64,000 nt of DNA from JACVRN01 sp963715565 (GCA_963715565.1 OY970256.1:3968001-4032000), one strand, 5' to 3'. Counted from the first letter of the stretch, positions 24,532 to 35,784 are shown. Notes: a model not told the origin generated them from the letters alone. A program made the numbers and translations.

Positions 24532-26493
24532 ATGAAGAAACAGCTAATTTCTATTTGTCTTAGCCTGAGCATGCTCTTTGTCAGCGCCGCTCCGGCTTTC
24601 GCGGGCGGCGCGCTGGAAAGTTTTGACATCACGGGCAACGTCCCCTCGGGCTTTCCCGGTCTGGTTAACGGGCGCGTCATCGGAATCAAATGGGACGTGC
24701 GCTCGCTTCCGGTCGAGTACAGCATGAACACTACGCTCGACCCGATTCCCAACCCGCTCGCACCGTTCACACCCGTCATGACACGCGCGCAGGCGCAGAC
24801 CGCCCTGCAAAATTCCTTCAACGAGTGGAACAACCTTCCCTCCTCGTACATAAACATGCAAATCACGAAGACGGTCGCCAACCCGGGCCTTCGCGGGTTC
24901 GACATGATTAACGAATTAACGTTCCGCACCGCGGCCAGCTTCACGGCCATCGCCTCCTCGCCTTCTACGAACTTCATAGAGGACGTGACGCTGGTGAACG
25001 GCGACCAGATTGACAACGACGCGGACGCGGACGTTTCGAGCGCCATCACCACGGCTCAGGACGTGGACAACGACGGCGACATAGAATTCCCCGCGGGCTT
25101 CTACAAGGCCGGGACGATTATTGACAACGACGTGCAGTTCAATACCAAAACTACCAATGGCTTGCGCTTCACGCTCGGCGATCCGGCGCTTGACACCACC
25201 ACGCGCTCCGTAGACCTCAACACCGTTGCCACACACGAGTTCGGCCACTCGCACGGCCTCTCGCACTCGATGGACAACCAGATCAGCGCATTGGACGGCA
25301 CAGGCGCGACCATGTATCCCTTTATTGATACGGGCGACCCGGCCTCCGAAGCAGCTCAACGCACGCTCTCGGCGGACGACATCGCGTGGAGCTCCTACTT
25401 CTATCAGGAAGGCACGGCTGCTTCCGGCCCTCCGGCGCTTCAGCCCGGCGATGTGGCTTTCAATAAAGCTTTCGGTTTGATTACGGGTAATGTCCAGCAC
25501 GGCGTCCAGAACCTGCCGCTCGCAGGAGCCAGCGTCGCGGCCTACAACTGGGATACAGGCGCTCTGGTCGCCAGCGGCTTTAGCGGCACCACACAGCTCG
25601 CCGTCAACCCCAACACCGGACAAGCTTTCCTCATCAGTGCGGCTTACAACATCATTGATGGGAAATACACCATTCCTGTTGCTAAAGGTAACTACTCGGT
25701 CGGCATCGAGCCGGTGGATGGAACTCCGGTGCCCACAACCAGTATCAGCTTCACCACGCAAATCGGCGGCGCATTCGGCCAGAATAACTTCAACGAGGAG
25801 TTCTACAACAATAATGCAGAGGCTATGCGCGAGCTGCGGTTGGGGCAACGCAAGAACGTTAACATGCCGCAGCCGGGCCGGGTGGCGTCGGGCATAAACA
25901 TCACCACCGCCGACTCCATCAACATTAACAACTTCGCCGCTCGCACCGGCATAGGGTTTGGAAACCCGCTGCCCGCGGGCTTCCTGTATGCGATTCGGAT
26001 TCCGGCCTCGCAGATTACCGCCATCAACCCCGGCGGCGACATACTCATACAGGGTGTGGCCTACGACACCATAGTCCTTGACGATTCCGTGCCGGCCATT
26101 TACGCCAACGCCTACCTGACGACGGGCGTTGTCAGCCCTGACACCACCATCGCGACCATCAACCTCGTTACGCCGCTTCAGCAAACCTCCGGGTTTTTGG
26201 GGCAGAACGACGATTTCGCGCCGTTCCACTTCCAGGAGCCGCATGACCTCGGGCGCACGGTGATGGAAGGAATCAACAACGGCAGCATTCAGAACCTCTT
26301 TATCGTGCTACAGGTTCCGACGACCCTTCCGTATCCGGGCGTGAGCGCCCAGCCACCGCTCGTCGGCCTGAGTAACTCCACGGCTCCCAACTTATTTTCA
26401 TATCAGTCAGCCGACGGCGGCGTGACATGGGTCAGAAGGAATACCTTGAACTTCAGGTTCTCGCTCATCACGTCTCTGCCGGTTAACCCATAG
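24532..26493 (+). CDS. Secreted matrixin-like zinc metalloprotease
   Basis: 653 residues. Signal peptide 1-24 ends in APAFAG. The zinc-binding motif HEFGHSHGLSH (His235, Glu236, His239, His245) is the metzincin HExxHxxGxxH signature, followed by the TMYPFID Met-turn. Acidic D-x-D-x-D stretches (DNDADADV, DVDNDGDIE) before it may bind calcium. The C-terminal half, about 300-653, is beta-rich, with a carboxypeptidase-regulatory-like segment (VQNLPLAGASVAAYN), probably for substrate or surface binding. A secreted or surface peptidase; substrate unknown. It ends at a strong bidirectional terminator. Confidence 0.88.
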   Translation: MKKQLISICLSLSMLFVSAAPAFAGGALESFDITGNVPSGFPGLVNGRVIGIKWDVRSLPVEYSMNTTLDPIPNPLAPFTPVMTRAQAQTALQNSFNEWNNLPSSYINMQITKTVANPGLRGFDMINELTFRTAASFTAIASSPSTNFIEDVTLVNGDQIDNDADADVSSAITTAQDVDNDGDIEFPAGFYKAGTIIDNDVQFNTKTTNGLRFTLGDPALDTTTRSVDLNTVATHEFGHSHGLSHSMDNQISALDGTGATMYPFIDTGDPASEAAQRTLSADDIAWSSYFYQEGTAASGPPALQPGDVAFNKAFGLITGNVQHGVQNLPLAGASVAAYNWDTGALVASGFSGTTQLAVNPNTGQAFLISAAYNIIDGKYTIPVAKGNYSVGIEPVDGTPVPTTSISFTTQIGGAFGQNNFNEEFYNNNAEAMRELRLGQRKNVNMPQPGRVASGINITTADSININNFAARTGIGFGNPLPAGFLYAIRIPASQITAINPGGDILIQGVAYDTIVLDDSVPAIYANAYLTTGVVSPDTTIATINLVTPLQQTSGFLGQNDDFAPFHFQEPHDLGRTVMEGINNGSIQNLFIVLQVPTTLPYPGVSAQPPLVGLSNSTAPNLFSYQSADGGVTWVRRNTLNFRFSLITSLPVNP

Positions 26494-26535
26494 GGGCAAT
26501 AGCAACGAGAAGCAGTTCGTGCTTCTCACAAACAA

Positions 26536-26580
26536 AGAGAGACGGCGCGGGCAGTTACAACCCGCGCCGTCTCTCTCTGT
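26536..26580. terminator. Bidirectional terminator
   Basis: A perfect 16-bp stem (26536-26551 with 26561-26576, core GACGGCGCGGG) and a 9-nt loop, between the convergent protease and aldolase genes. TGTTTATTC follows on the plus side. Confidence 0.85.
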
Positions 26581-26609
26581 TTATTCTTAAGCTGTTGCGC
26601 TCTGCGCGA

Positions 26610-27707
26610 TCAGGCGATTGTGATTTCTTCGTTCAGGTACACGTCCTGAATAGCATTCAGAAGCTCCACGCCTTCGTTCATAGGTCGCTGGAAAGCTTTG
26701 CGGCCCGAGATGAGGCCCATGCCGCCGCCGCGTTTGTTGATGACGGCTGTACGCACGGCCTCTGCCATATCGGATGCTCCCTTGGATTCGCCGCCGGAGT
26801 TAATCAATCCAGCGCGGCCCATGTAGCAATTGGCGACCTGATAGCGAACCAGATCAATCGGGTTGTCCGTGGTCAGCTTTTCGTAGACGAGCTTGTTCGT
26901 CTTGCCATAAGAGCTTTCTATGTTGAGCGCGTTGTAGCCGCCGTTACGCTCGGGCAACTTCTGCTTGATGATGTCCGCTTTGATGGTCACGCCGAGGTGG
27001 TTGGCCTGTGCCGTGAGGTCTGCGGCGGCGTGCATGTCGCCTTCTTTGGTCTTGAACTTCGGGTTGCGCAGGTAGCACCAGAGAATCGTCGCCATGCCAA
27101 GCTCGTGCGCGTAAGCGAACGCCTGACTAATCTCCGTAATCTGCCGCGTCGATTCGTCGGAGCCGAAGTAGATAGTCGCACCCACGGCGACAGCGCCCAT
27201 GTCCTTTGCCTCGTCAACCGTGCCGAAAAGCACCTGGTCAAACTTGTTCGGATAGGTGAGTAATTCGTTATGGTTGATTTTGACGATGAAGGGAATCTTG
27301 TGGGCGTAGCGGCGCGCGACCGTTCCAAGGACGCCGAAGGTGGACGCGACGGCGTTGCAGCCGCCTTCGATGGCGAGCTTGACGATATTGTCCGGGTCGA
27401 AATACTGCGGGTTGGGCGCGAACGAAGCACCCGCCGAATGCTCTATGCCCTGGTCCACGGGCAGGATGGAGAGATAGCCCGTGCCTTCCAATCGCCCGTT
27501 ATCATAGAGCGTCTGCAAAGAGCGCAGGACCGAAGGATTACGGTCTGAGATTGACCAGACGCGGTCAACAAAATCCGGTCCCGGCAATTGAAGCTGATCC
27601 TTCGGGATGGTATTCGAAGTGTAATCCAGAAGTGTGCGCGCCTGCTCGCCCAACAATTCTTCAATGCGGTCAATGGAGTCTGCCGCGCGTTTCAATTCGG
27701 TAGCCAT
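26610..27707 (-). CDS. Class I fructose-bisphosphate aldolase, DhnA type
   Basis: 365 residues from the ATG at 27707, which has AGGAGG 8 nt upstream; a longer frame runs into the repeat and is rejected. The family is the archaeal/FbaB-type Schiff-base aldolase of glycolysis and gluconeogenesis. Family motifs seen: LPVDQGIEHSAG, GGCNAVASTFGVLG, IPFIVKINHNELLTYPN, GATIYFGSDESTRQI and IKADIIKQKLPE, the last with the lysine-rich strand of the active site; GLINSGGESKG follows. A cytoplasmic enzyme. Position between unrelated genes gives no further hint. Confidence 0.93.
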   Translation of the reverse strand: MATELKRAADSIDRIEELLGEQARTLLDYTSNTIPKDQLQLPGPDFVDRVWSISDRNPSVLRSLQTLYDNGRLEGTGYLSILPVDQGIEHSAGASFAPNPQYFDPDNIVKLAIEGGCNAVASTFGVLGTVARRYAHKIPFIVKINHNELLTYPNKFDQVLFGTVDEAKDMGAVAVGATIYFGSDESTRQITEISQAFAYAHELGMATILWCYLRNPKFKTKEGDMHAAADLTAQANHLGVTIKADIIKQKLPERNGGYNALNIESSYGKTNKLVYEKLTTDNPIDLVRYQVANCYMGRAGLINSGGESKGASDMAEAVRTAVINKRGGGMGLISGRKAFQRPMNEGVELLNAIQDVYLNEEITIA

Positions 27708-27837
27708 GCTGTCATCCTCCTGCAACAAATCCAGAGTCAAATATTGATATCGGAACCATTGTTTTTGAGCCTCGTTAGCTCCCGTCATGATAACACGGAA
27801 AGCGCGCCTGATGTGAAGAGGCGCTCGGACAAAGAGA

Positions 27838-27945
27838 AGGCAAAAGTAAAAAGGTAAAAGGCAAAAGTGAGGCGGAAACCACATTTAATTAAAAGTGGCT
27901 TCCCCGAACTTTTGCCTTTTACCTTTTGCCTTTTTACTTGTTTTC
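27838..27945. repeat. Inverted repeat, AAAAGGT/AAAAGGC family, arms differ by 7 bp
   Basis: Left arm 27838-27870 and right arm 27909-27945. The right arm has one extra TTTTGCC heptamer compared with the left. It overlaps the C-terminal codons of pabC. Confidence 0.85.
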
Positions 27946-28866
27946 GTGAAGCGTGAGCTGTCTGAAAGCTTCGCGCAGGCGAAGGGCGACGCTGCCGACG
28001 GGGATGGTGTAGCGATGATAATCAAAGGTCGTGGCGATTGCGATGCCAAGCGCAGACGAAGTGAGAAAGATTTCGTCTGCGTCGCCCAGGTGAGCTAAAT
28101 CGTTGACGCCTTCGACCACGGGCACGGAGAGTTCTTCGGCCAGTGCGAGGACGCGTGCGCGCGTTGTGCCCGCGAGCGCGCCCGTCTGGAGCGCGGGCGT
28201 ATGAAGCGCGCCGTCTTTGACCCAGAAGATATTGGCGACGGTCGCCGATACAACTTCGCCGCGCTCGTTCATCACAACGGCTTCATGAAAATCACGCTCC
28301 TGTGCTTCCTCCCACGCGAGTATGTGTTCAAGGTAGTTGACGCTTTTGATGCCCAGCAGCGGAGAGAGCGTGTTGACGCGATAGGGCGAAACTGTGAGCG
28401 CCAGCCCGTCTTCGGCGACGACGCGCACGTCGCCCGTCATGATGAGCAGCTCCGTCTCGGGCGCTTCACGTTGACCGTCTTTTAATTTCCAGAAACTGTC
28501 CGCCCCTGCGCCCGCAAGCAAAGTGATGCGCGCGCGTCCTTCGTGAACATTGTTGGCTTCGATGAGTCGAACAACGAGCGCTTCAGTTTCAGCTTCGTCA
28601 AAATTGCTGTGATCGATTTTTACGCGGTCGGCGTGCGCCGTCAGACGCGCCCAGTGCTCGGGCCAGAGGAAGGGCTGCCCGCCGTGCACGGCCAGCGTCG
28701 TGAACACGCCGCGCCCGTAGAGCGCAGCCGGTGTTAGCGCCGCGAGCCGCGCTCTGCCAGCCTCCAGTAGACGCCGATTGTGAATAATGCGCGAGTGCAA
28801 AAGTGAAGTCGCTCCCCGCTCACGGATGCCACAAATTGACGGCTTGAAACAGGCCGCAGAATACAT
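27934..28866 (-). CDS. pabC: Aminodeoxychorismate lyase-like, class IV aminotransferase
   Basis: 310 residues. Class IV PLP enzymes cover aminodeoxychorismate lyase and branched-chain aminotransferase. Sequence features: LYGRGVFTTLAVHGGQPFLW (start of the family), the PLP-lysine motif GIKSVNYLEH with Lys174, VVMNERGEVVSATVANIFWV, and TSSALGIA. It starts 8 bp after the pabB stop, so PabC, which releases pyruvate to give p-aminobenzoate for folate, is the likely role. The last codons come from a repeat arm. Confidence 0.88.
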   Translation of the reverse strand: MYSAACFKPSICGIRERGATSLLHSRIIHNRRLLEAGRARLAALTPAALYGRGVFTTLAVHGGQPFLWPEHWARLTAHADRVKIDHSNFDEAETEALVVRLIEANNVHEGRARITLLAGAGADSFWKLKDGQREAPETELLIMTGDVRVVAEDGLALTVSPYRVNTLSPLLGIKSVNYLEHILAWEEAQERDFHEAVVMNERGEVVSATVANIFWVKDGALHTPALQTGALAGTTRARVLALAEELSVPVVEGVNDLAHLGDADEIFLTSSALGIAIATTFDYHRYTIPVGSVALRLREAFRQLTLHENK

Positions 28867-28874
28867 GAAAAGGT

Positions 28875-30314
28875 TCAGCGCGGGAAGAGCGTTGCGTTGA
28901 GGGCGCGGAGCAGCGCACGCGCTTTGGTGAGCGATTCTTCGTACTCTTCTTCAGGGCGGCTATCGGCGACGATGCCGCCGCCGACGTTGAAGCGTGCGCG
29001 GCTCGCGCGAATGGTCATCGTGCGAATGGCGACGCTCAAATCAATCGCGCCGTCGAAAGAGAAGTAACCGAGAGCGCCCATCGAAAGAGCGCGTGCGTCG
29101 GGCTCTACCTCGTCCAGAATCTCCATCGCGCGTAATTTGGGCGCGCCCGTAATCGAGCCGCATGGAAAAGTTGCGCGCAGGATTTCTCCCGCCGTCACGC
29201 CATCGCGCAAGAGCCCGCGCACTTTTGAAACGAGATGAAAAAGAGTCGGATGCTCCTGCACCGTGAAAAGCTCCGGCACATGGACCGTGCCGTAGCGGCA
29301 CACGCGGCCCAGATCGTTGCGTAGCAGGTCCACAATCATCACGTTCTCGGCGCGGTCCTTTTCGCTCGCGGCAAGCTCGGCGCGCAAGGCTGAGTCTTCC
29401 AATGCATCATGCCCGCGCGGTCTTGTTCCTTTAATGGGCCACGCTTCAATCTCGCGCCCGTGCGGCTGGACGCGCAGGAAACGTTCGGGTGAACAGCTAA
29501 TGACGGCATCGTCGCGACGGCGTATGAAGGCCGCGAAAGAAGCAGGGTTGTCGCGCCTGAGGCGCAGGAAGATGTTTTCGGGATGAGCGCGCCCGTCCAG
29601 CTCTACCGAAAGCTGCTGCGTCAAATTAGCTTGATAGATATCGCCCGCCGCGATGTGCTCTTTAATACGCAGGATAGCGCGCAGGTATTCCTCGCGCGTG
29701 AAGTTGGAGCGAGCCGCGCGAAGTGTCAACGATAAGAACTCTGCGTCCTCGTCCTCTTCGATTTCTCTCGTCGCGGCGACGAGAGCATCTTGAAACTCAT
29801 CCATACGCTCCGGCCCGGAGACGCTGACAATCCGTGTGACGTTCTTCAGATAATCGTGTACGACGAGCGTGTCGTAGAAAGCGAGCACAGCTTCCGGCTC
29901 GCTCTCTTCATGAGGCGGAAGAGGACGCAGGCGCGCGAAAGGCCGCGCGAGGTCGTAAGAGAGCGTGGCGATGCACGCGCCCACGACGGGCACATCTAGT
30001 TGAAGCGATGATGAAACGTGAAAGCTCGCGAGCCTCTGGTCCAGGACGTTGAAGACGTCGCCCTTCTCGTCCTGTTGCTCCTGCCCGCGCGTGATGAAAA
30101 GCTTGTCGCCGCGCGCTTCTATAATCTCGAATGGGTCAAAGCCTGCGATGAGGAAACGCGCATCGGGCACGCGCGCTCCGCCACTATCCAGAATAGAGAC
30201 GCGACGAGCAGGCGCAAGGCCGAGCAATGCGCGTAGAAGTTTTTCGACCGGCAGGGAAAGCTCACGCGCGGCGAGGATAGAACACTTCTCTTCCGTGGGA
30301 CGAGCTTCGGACAT
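28875..30314 (-). CDS. pabB: Aminodeoxychorismate synthase component I
   Basis: 479 residues. PabB adds ammonia to chorismate to form aminodeoxychorismate, with a PabA glutamine amidotransferase; pabA is not in the window. The chorismate-binding region holds PIKGTRPRGHD, where the Lys after PI is the PabB-type residue, then SEKDRAENVMIVDLLRNDLGRV, and PCGSITGAPKLRAMEI. The N-terminal anthranilate-synthase-like half is shorter and divergent. It is followed at once by pabC (8 bp). Confidence 0.92.
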   Translation of the reverse strand: MSEARPTEEKCSILAARELSLPVEKLLRALLGLAPARRVSILDSGGARVPDARFLIAGFDPFEIIEARGDKLFITRGQEQQDEKGDVFNVLDQRLASFHVSSSLQLDVPVVGACIATLSYDLARPFARLRPLPPHEESEPEAVLAFYDTLVVHDYLKNVTRIVSVSGPERMDEFQDALVAATREIEEDEDAEFLSLTLRAARSNFTREEYLRAILRIKEHIAAGDIYQANLTQQLSVELDGRAHPENIFLRLRRDNPASFAAFIRRRDDAVISCSPERFLRVQPHGREIEAWPIKGTRPRGHDALEDSALRAELAASEKDRAENVMIVDLLRNDLGRVCRYGTVHVPELFTVQEHPTLFHLVSKVRGLLRDGVTAGEILRATFPCGSITGAPKLRAMEILDEVEPDARALSMGALGYFSFDGAIDLSVAIRTMTIRASRARFNVGGGIVADSRPEEEYEESLTKARALLRALNATLFPR

Positions 30315-30317
30315 AGC

Positions 30318-30378
30318 TATTGAATCATTGATTCATCGGTTCATTGAATCAATGAAAAAATGAACCGATGAATCAATC
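30318..30378. repeat. Inverted repeat, ATTGATTC family
   Basis: Arms 30327-30343 and 30361-30377 are perfect (17 bp, ATTGATTCATCGGTTCA). The left arm is extended by further ATTGATTC-like 8-mers. It is the same as the copy at 37897-37947. It lies between pabB and purL. Confidence 0.85.
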
Positions 30379-30381
30379 TTT

Positions 30382-32664
<2,283 letters not shown>

Positions 32665-32665
32665 A

Positions 32666-32818
32666 AAAGCAGTGATAAGTGACAGGTGACAAGTGACGAG
32701 CAAAAGCAAGTTACAGTTTACAGTTTTCAGTTCTTAGTTAAAAGCTCACGTCTGAAAACTGTAAACTAAAAACCGCATCTTGCTTGTCACTCGTCACTTG
32801 TCACTTGTCACTGCCTTC
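32666..32818. repeat. Two concentric inverted-repeat families
   Basis: Outer arms 32666-32710 and 32779-32818 are of the GACAAGT family. Inside lies a second pair, 32715-32730 and 32752-32767 (16 bp perfect, AGTTTACAGTTTTCAG), of another heptamer family. The left side abuts the purL start; the right side encodes the last residues of the thioredoxin-like protein. Confidence 0.85.
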
Positions 32819-33459
32819 TTGTCGCTTATCACTTTATTGATGGCGGCGCGCAACTCTTCGGGCTTGATGCGGCCAAGGTGTTTGAAGACGATGCGCCCCT
32901 GTGCGTCGTAGAGAAAAGTGGCGGGAAGGCTGCCGCTCCATTGCGGATCGACGGCAAAGATGGCCGCTTCCGGCTCGGGCGTGTTTAAAAGATAGGCGGG
33001 CATCTCGGCGCGCATCTCTTGCAGGAAGCGCGGGACCGTAGTGGTCATCTCCGTCGCTTCGTCAATCGAGACGGCGATGAAATCCAGACCGCGCGCGCGA
33101 TACTCTTTGTCTATTTGAACGAGGTCCGGAAACTCTGCGCGGCAGGGCTCGCACCAGGTGGCCCAGAAGTTGATGAGGAGAGGACGCGGCGGGGTCTGTC
33201 CTTTACGCTCCAAAAGCCTTTTGAGACCCGCGACATCTATCTCGCGCACCACAATCGGTTTCGCGGGCTCGCTCTTTTGAGCGCCGGATTGTTGCTTACT
33301 GCCCGCGCCGTCCTGCTGAAGCAGTAGGAGCGAAGCGTTCGTCTCCTTTTTAACTGTCGCCTGCGCGGCGCTGGCCCCAGGGCCGCGCCGCGCAAGCGAC
33401 GAAAAGAGGAGCACGAGGGCGCACGAAAAAAGGAGCGCGAGCCTGACTTTGCGTCTCAT
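32794..33459 (-). CDS. TlpA-like periplasmic thioredoxin
   Basis: 221 residues from the ATG at 33459. An N-terminal hydrophobic anchor or signal (8-24) is followed by a Gln/Ser linker and a thioredoxin fold, LINFWATWCEPCRAEF with the catalytic Cys103-Cys106 pair. The family reduces periplasmic disulfides, for example in cytochrome maturation. A short insertion, TPEPEAAIFAVDP, precedes the cis-Pro region (SLPATFLY). The stop lies inside a repeat arm, so the C-terminal VTSDK is probably repeat-derived. It is 12 bp downstream of a redoxin gene, likely co-transcribed. Confidence 0.92.
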   Translation of the reverse strand: MRRKVRLALLFSCALVLLFSSLARRGPGASAAQATVKKETNASLLLLQQDGAGSKQQSGAQKSEPAKPIVVREIDVAGLKRLLERKGQTPPRPLLINFWATWCEPCRAEFPDLVQIDKEYRARGLDFIAVSIDEATEMTTTVPRFLQEMRAEMPAYLLNTPEPEAAIFAVDPQWSGSLPATFLYDAQGRIVFKHLGRIKPEELRAAINKVISDKKAVTSDK

Positions 33460-33471
33460 CAATTTTGAAAG

Positions 33472-34083
33472 CTACCCGCGCTTGATGTTGCAGCCGAAGG
33501 CCGGGACGAGGGATTTGGCGACGGGCTTGCCCGCGATGACCGCGTCAATCGCGTCGCGCAATTCGCTCGCCGTCACAGTATCCGAGTTGCGCGCGTTATC
33601 AATCCGACCGCGATAGACAATCTTGCTGTTGGCGTCCAGCAGATAAGCTTCGGGCGTGCGCTCTGCGCCGAGGAGGTCTGCAATCTTGTTGCCGTTGTCT
33701 TTCAGTATCAAAAATGTCAGCTTGTTGCTCGTGGCGTGCGCTTTGATGTCGCCTGTGGATTCCGTAGAGTTGGCGTTGATGCCTATGACATTAACTCCCC
33801 TGGCTTTGTAATCCTGCGCGAGCTTTTCCATGCGCTCGTTGTAGGCGTTCGAGACGGGACAATTGGTAGAGACGAAAATAAACACCGTCCCGTTCTTGCC
33901 CTTGAGCGACGAGAGAGAGTGCTCCTTACCGTCAACATCCGGCAGCTTGAAATTCGCGACGGTCGAGCCGATGGCCCCGGCGGTCGTGCTTTCCTCCGCA
34001 CCGTTGGCGCTGACACCCGAGTTCGAGAGGGAGACAAAGATTAAAGAGAGCGCGATAAGCGCGAGCGCGAAATATTTTTTCAT
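33472..34083 (-). CDS. Exported redoxin, peroxiredoxin-like with single catalytic cysteine
   Basis: 203 residues with a signal peptide (about 1-26). The thioredoxin-like fold starts at GSTVANFKLPDVDGKEHSL. FVSTNCPVSNAYNER has one Cys (Cys75) where a CxxC or the Prx Cys would be, and the chain ends GCNIKRG with Cys199 as a possible resolving residue; this ending is typical of the redoxin group in Planctomycetes and Acidobacteria. RTPEAYLLD holds the cis-Pro. Together with the TlpA-like gene just downstream it forms a periplasmic thiol-redox pair; a peroxide-removal role is inferred. Confidence 0.88.
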   Translation of the reverse strand: MKKYFALALIALSLIFVSLSNSGVSANGAEESTTAGAIGSTVANFKLPDVDGKEHSLSSLKGKNGTVFIFVSTNCPVSNAYNERMEKLAQDYKARGVNVIGINANSTESTGDIKAHATSNKLTFLILKDNGNKIADLLGAERTPEAYLLDANSKIVYRGRIDNARNSDTVTASELRDAIDAVIAGKPVAKSLVPAFGCNIKRG

Positions 34084-34176
34084 GAAGAGAAAGCTCCTTT
34101 CAGGGGTTAACGAAGAAATGAGAGCTTAGCAGCGACCGCGCCCGCGTGACAAGCAACCAATGACCAAAACAAGTGC

Positions 34177-34257
34177 AGAATGCAAAATGCAAAATGATGA
34201 ATGAAATACGAAATTTCTGTTCATTCATCACTTTGCATTTTGACTTTTGCATTTCTT
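34177..34257. repeat. Inverted repeat, ATGCAAA heptamer family
   Basis: Left arm 34177-34205 (TGCAAAATGCAAAATGATGA) and right arm 34220-34257. The right arm carries one extra TTTTGAC-like unit and encodes the last residues of the SRA-like gene. Confidence 0.8.
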
Positions 34258-34701
34258 GAGTGTGAACTGCCAGAGCATGCGGTTTTCTTTTTGGTCGAAG
34301 CGGTGCAAGGCGTGGGTGACGCGCCAGTAGCCCATGTGTTGCCAGCGCCCGACCGAGAGCTTGTTAAAGAGCGGCACGGCGTGGCCCGTTTCGATGGCCG
34401 CGAGCAGCGCGCAGTTACCGGGACTCAAATGCTGGTCGCCGCGACGGCCTTCGCCCGTGTAGGAAATAGTCTCGCCCGACTCGTTCTGCTCATCCGGGTA
34501 GCAGGGATTAATGCGCCCGAAATCCGTCAGTAAAGAAACAAGGCGGCCACTTCTTTGATAGACGCCGTTCTGTATGCGGTGCGTGCGGTTGACCTCGGCC
34601 CACGAGAGGATGCGTCCCTCCGTCTCAGCCGGAGCGTCTTGATGAAAATCACGCTCGGGCAATTCATCGCGACCGATTCGCTTTAGCCGTTTGGTCTGCA
34701 T
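34228..34701 (-). CDS. SRA-like modified-base reader domain (ScoMcrA type), stand-alone
   Basis: 157 residues. The segment YTGEGRRGDQHLSPGNCALL, then GHAVPLFNK and MGYWRVTH matches the SRA-like module of ScoMcrA-type restriction enzymes (YTGEG-x-GDQ, GN-x-AL, then a short basic strand). Such modules read modified cytosines or phosphorothioate-linked DNA and normally sit beside an HNH nuclease. Here no nuclease motif or second gene follows. A reading role without cutting, or a decayed enzyme, is possible. The C-terminal KCKSQNAK comes from the repeat arm. Confidence 0.68.
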   Translation of the reverse strand: MQTKRLKRIGRDELPERDFHQDAPAETEGRILSWAEVNRTHRIQNGVYQRSGRLVSLLTDFGRINPCYPDEQNESGETISYTGEGRRGDQHLSPGNCALLAAIETGHAVPLFNKLSVGRWQHMGYWRVTHALHRFDQKENRMLWQFTLKKCKSQNAK

Positions 34702-34891
34702 CGGAAAGATTTTTTGATTTCCTTTTTCACAAAAGATAATACAGGACGCGTGCAGAAAAAAATTGAAGCCCGCAAAAAATTAGAACCCGCCGCGCGCGAG
34801 CCGTAGAGTTTTGCTCCCGGCTCACCGACGCAGGACAGGTTCTTTTATTCGCAGCCGCAGAAGGCTTGCGCGCCTGACCTTGAATTATTTT

Positions 34892-35182
34892 TTAAGCGCG
34901 CAGGCTTCTGCCCGCGATAAGCCGGTACACGGCCAGTACAACAATCGCTCCGACGACCGCGAGCACGAGGCTCATCAGAAATCCGGGCTGGCTAATGTCG
35001 CTGCCATCGGATGCGCTGCCGTAGCCGAAAAGCATGCGCCCGATGAAACCGCCGATGACCGCGCCGATGATGCCGAGCACGGTCGTGATGATAAATCCGC
35101 CGGGGTCTTTGCCCGGCATAATGGCCTTGGCAATCAGACCGGCAATCAAACCAAACACAATCCATCCAATAATCGCTAACAT
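34892..35182 (-). CDS. GlsB/YeaQ/YmgE-family small membrane protein
   Basis: 96 residues from the ATG at 35182, with GGAGGATG just upstream. The transglycosylase-associated (GlsB/YeaQ) family pattern is clear: IIGWIVFGLIAGLIAKAIMPGKDPGG, then TTVLGIIGAVIGGFIGRMLFGYG and a last TM. Three TM segments, inner membrane. Members are stress-induced; the role is not defined. Start is fixed by the ribosome site; an upstream in-frame ATG gives only six more residues. Confidence 0.9.
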   Translation of the reverse strand: MLAIIGWIVFGLIAGLIAKAIMPGKDPGGFIITTVLGIIGAVIGGFIGRMLFGYGSASDGSDISQPGFLMSLVLAVVGAIVVLAVYRLIAGRSLRA

Positions 35183-35406
35183 TTCAACATCCTCCCTCAA
35201 AGGTTAAAGGACACAGGTTTTTGTCCGTAAAGCTCACAACTGAGGAATCACCAACCGTATTATCTCCGTACTTCAAAACCGCACTTATCAACACCTCAAG
35301 CAAAGCACAGGCCACAACCTGAGGGCGCGGCGCGCCGTTGTTTTCCTGAGCACGGTGGGAGATTTGCCACGGCATCTCACAGAGCGGCACAACCGTTGCT
35401 GATAAG

Positions 35407-35480
35407 GCAGTGACGAGTGACAAGTGACAAGTTAGAAACATTTTCTTGCTTGTCACTTGTCACTCGTCACTTGTCACTGC
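35407..35480. repeat. Inverted repeat, GACAAGT/GACGAGT family, arms differ by 7 bp
   Basis: Left arm 35407-35431 and right arm 35449-35480. The arms pair except for one extra ACTTGTC heptamer in the right arm. Confidence 0.85.
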
Positions 35481-35526
35481 AATAATCAAGCTCAAGAGAA
35501 AAATTTGTTGGAGGAAGAAATCAATA

Positions 35527-35784
35527 ATGGCTAGAGGATGGGAAAGCAAGGCGGTCGCAGATCAGATGGAGGAGGCCGTTCCAGCACCTTCGACGCGCGG
35601 GTTGCGGCAGGACGGTTATGAAATATCGCCTGCGGTGCGTGCGCGCCGCGAGCGTCTGGAATATCTGCGGCTGTCTCGCTCGCGCACGCTCTCGCAACTG
35701 GAAAACGCCACACGCCCCGTGCACCGCGAGATGCTGCAAAGAACATTGCGTGCGATTGAAAAAGAGATGGAGGAGCTAAATTGA
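35527..35784 (+). CDS. Small coiled-coil hypothetical protein
   Basis: 85 residues from the ATG at 35527, with GGAGGAAG upstream. The C-terminal two thirds are charged and helical (RARRERLEYLRLSRSRTL, then LQRTLRAIEKEMEELN), likely a coiled coil. No family is recognised. Good codon pattern and ribosome site support it. It is the only plus-strand gene between 26.5 and 37.4 kb, so it is probably transcribed alone. Confidence 0.65.
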   Translation: MARGWESKAVADQMEEAVPAPSTRGLRQDGYEISPAVRARRERLEYLRLSRSRTLSQLENATRPVHREMLQRTLRAIEKEMEELN

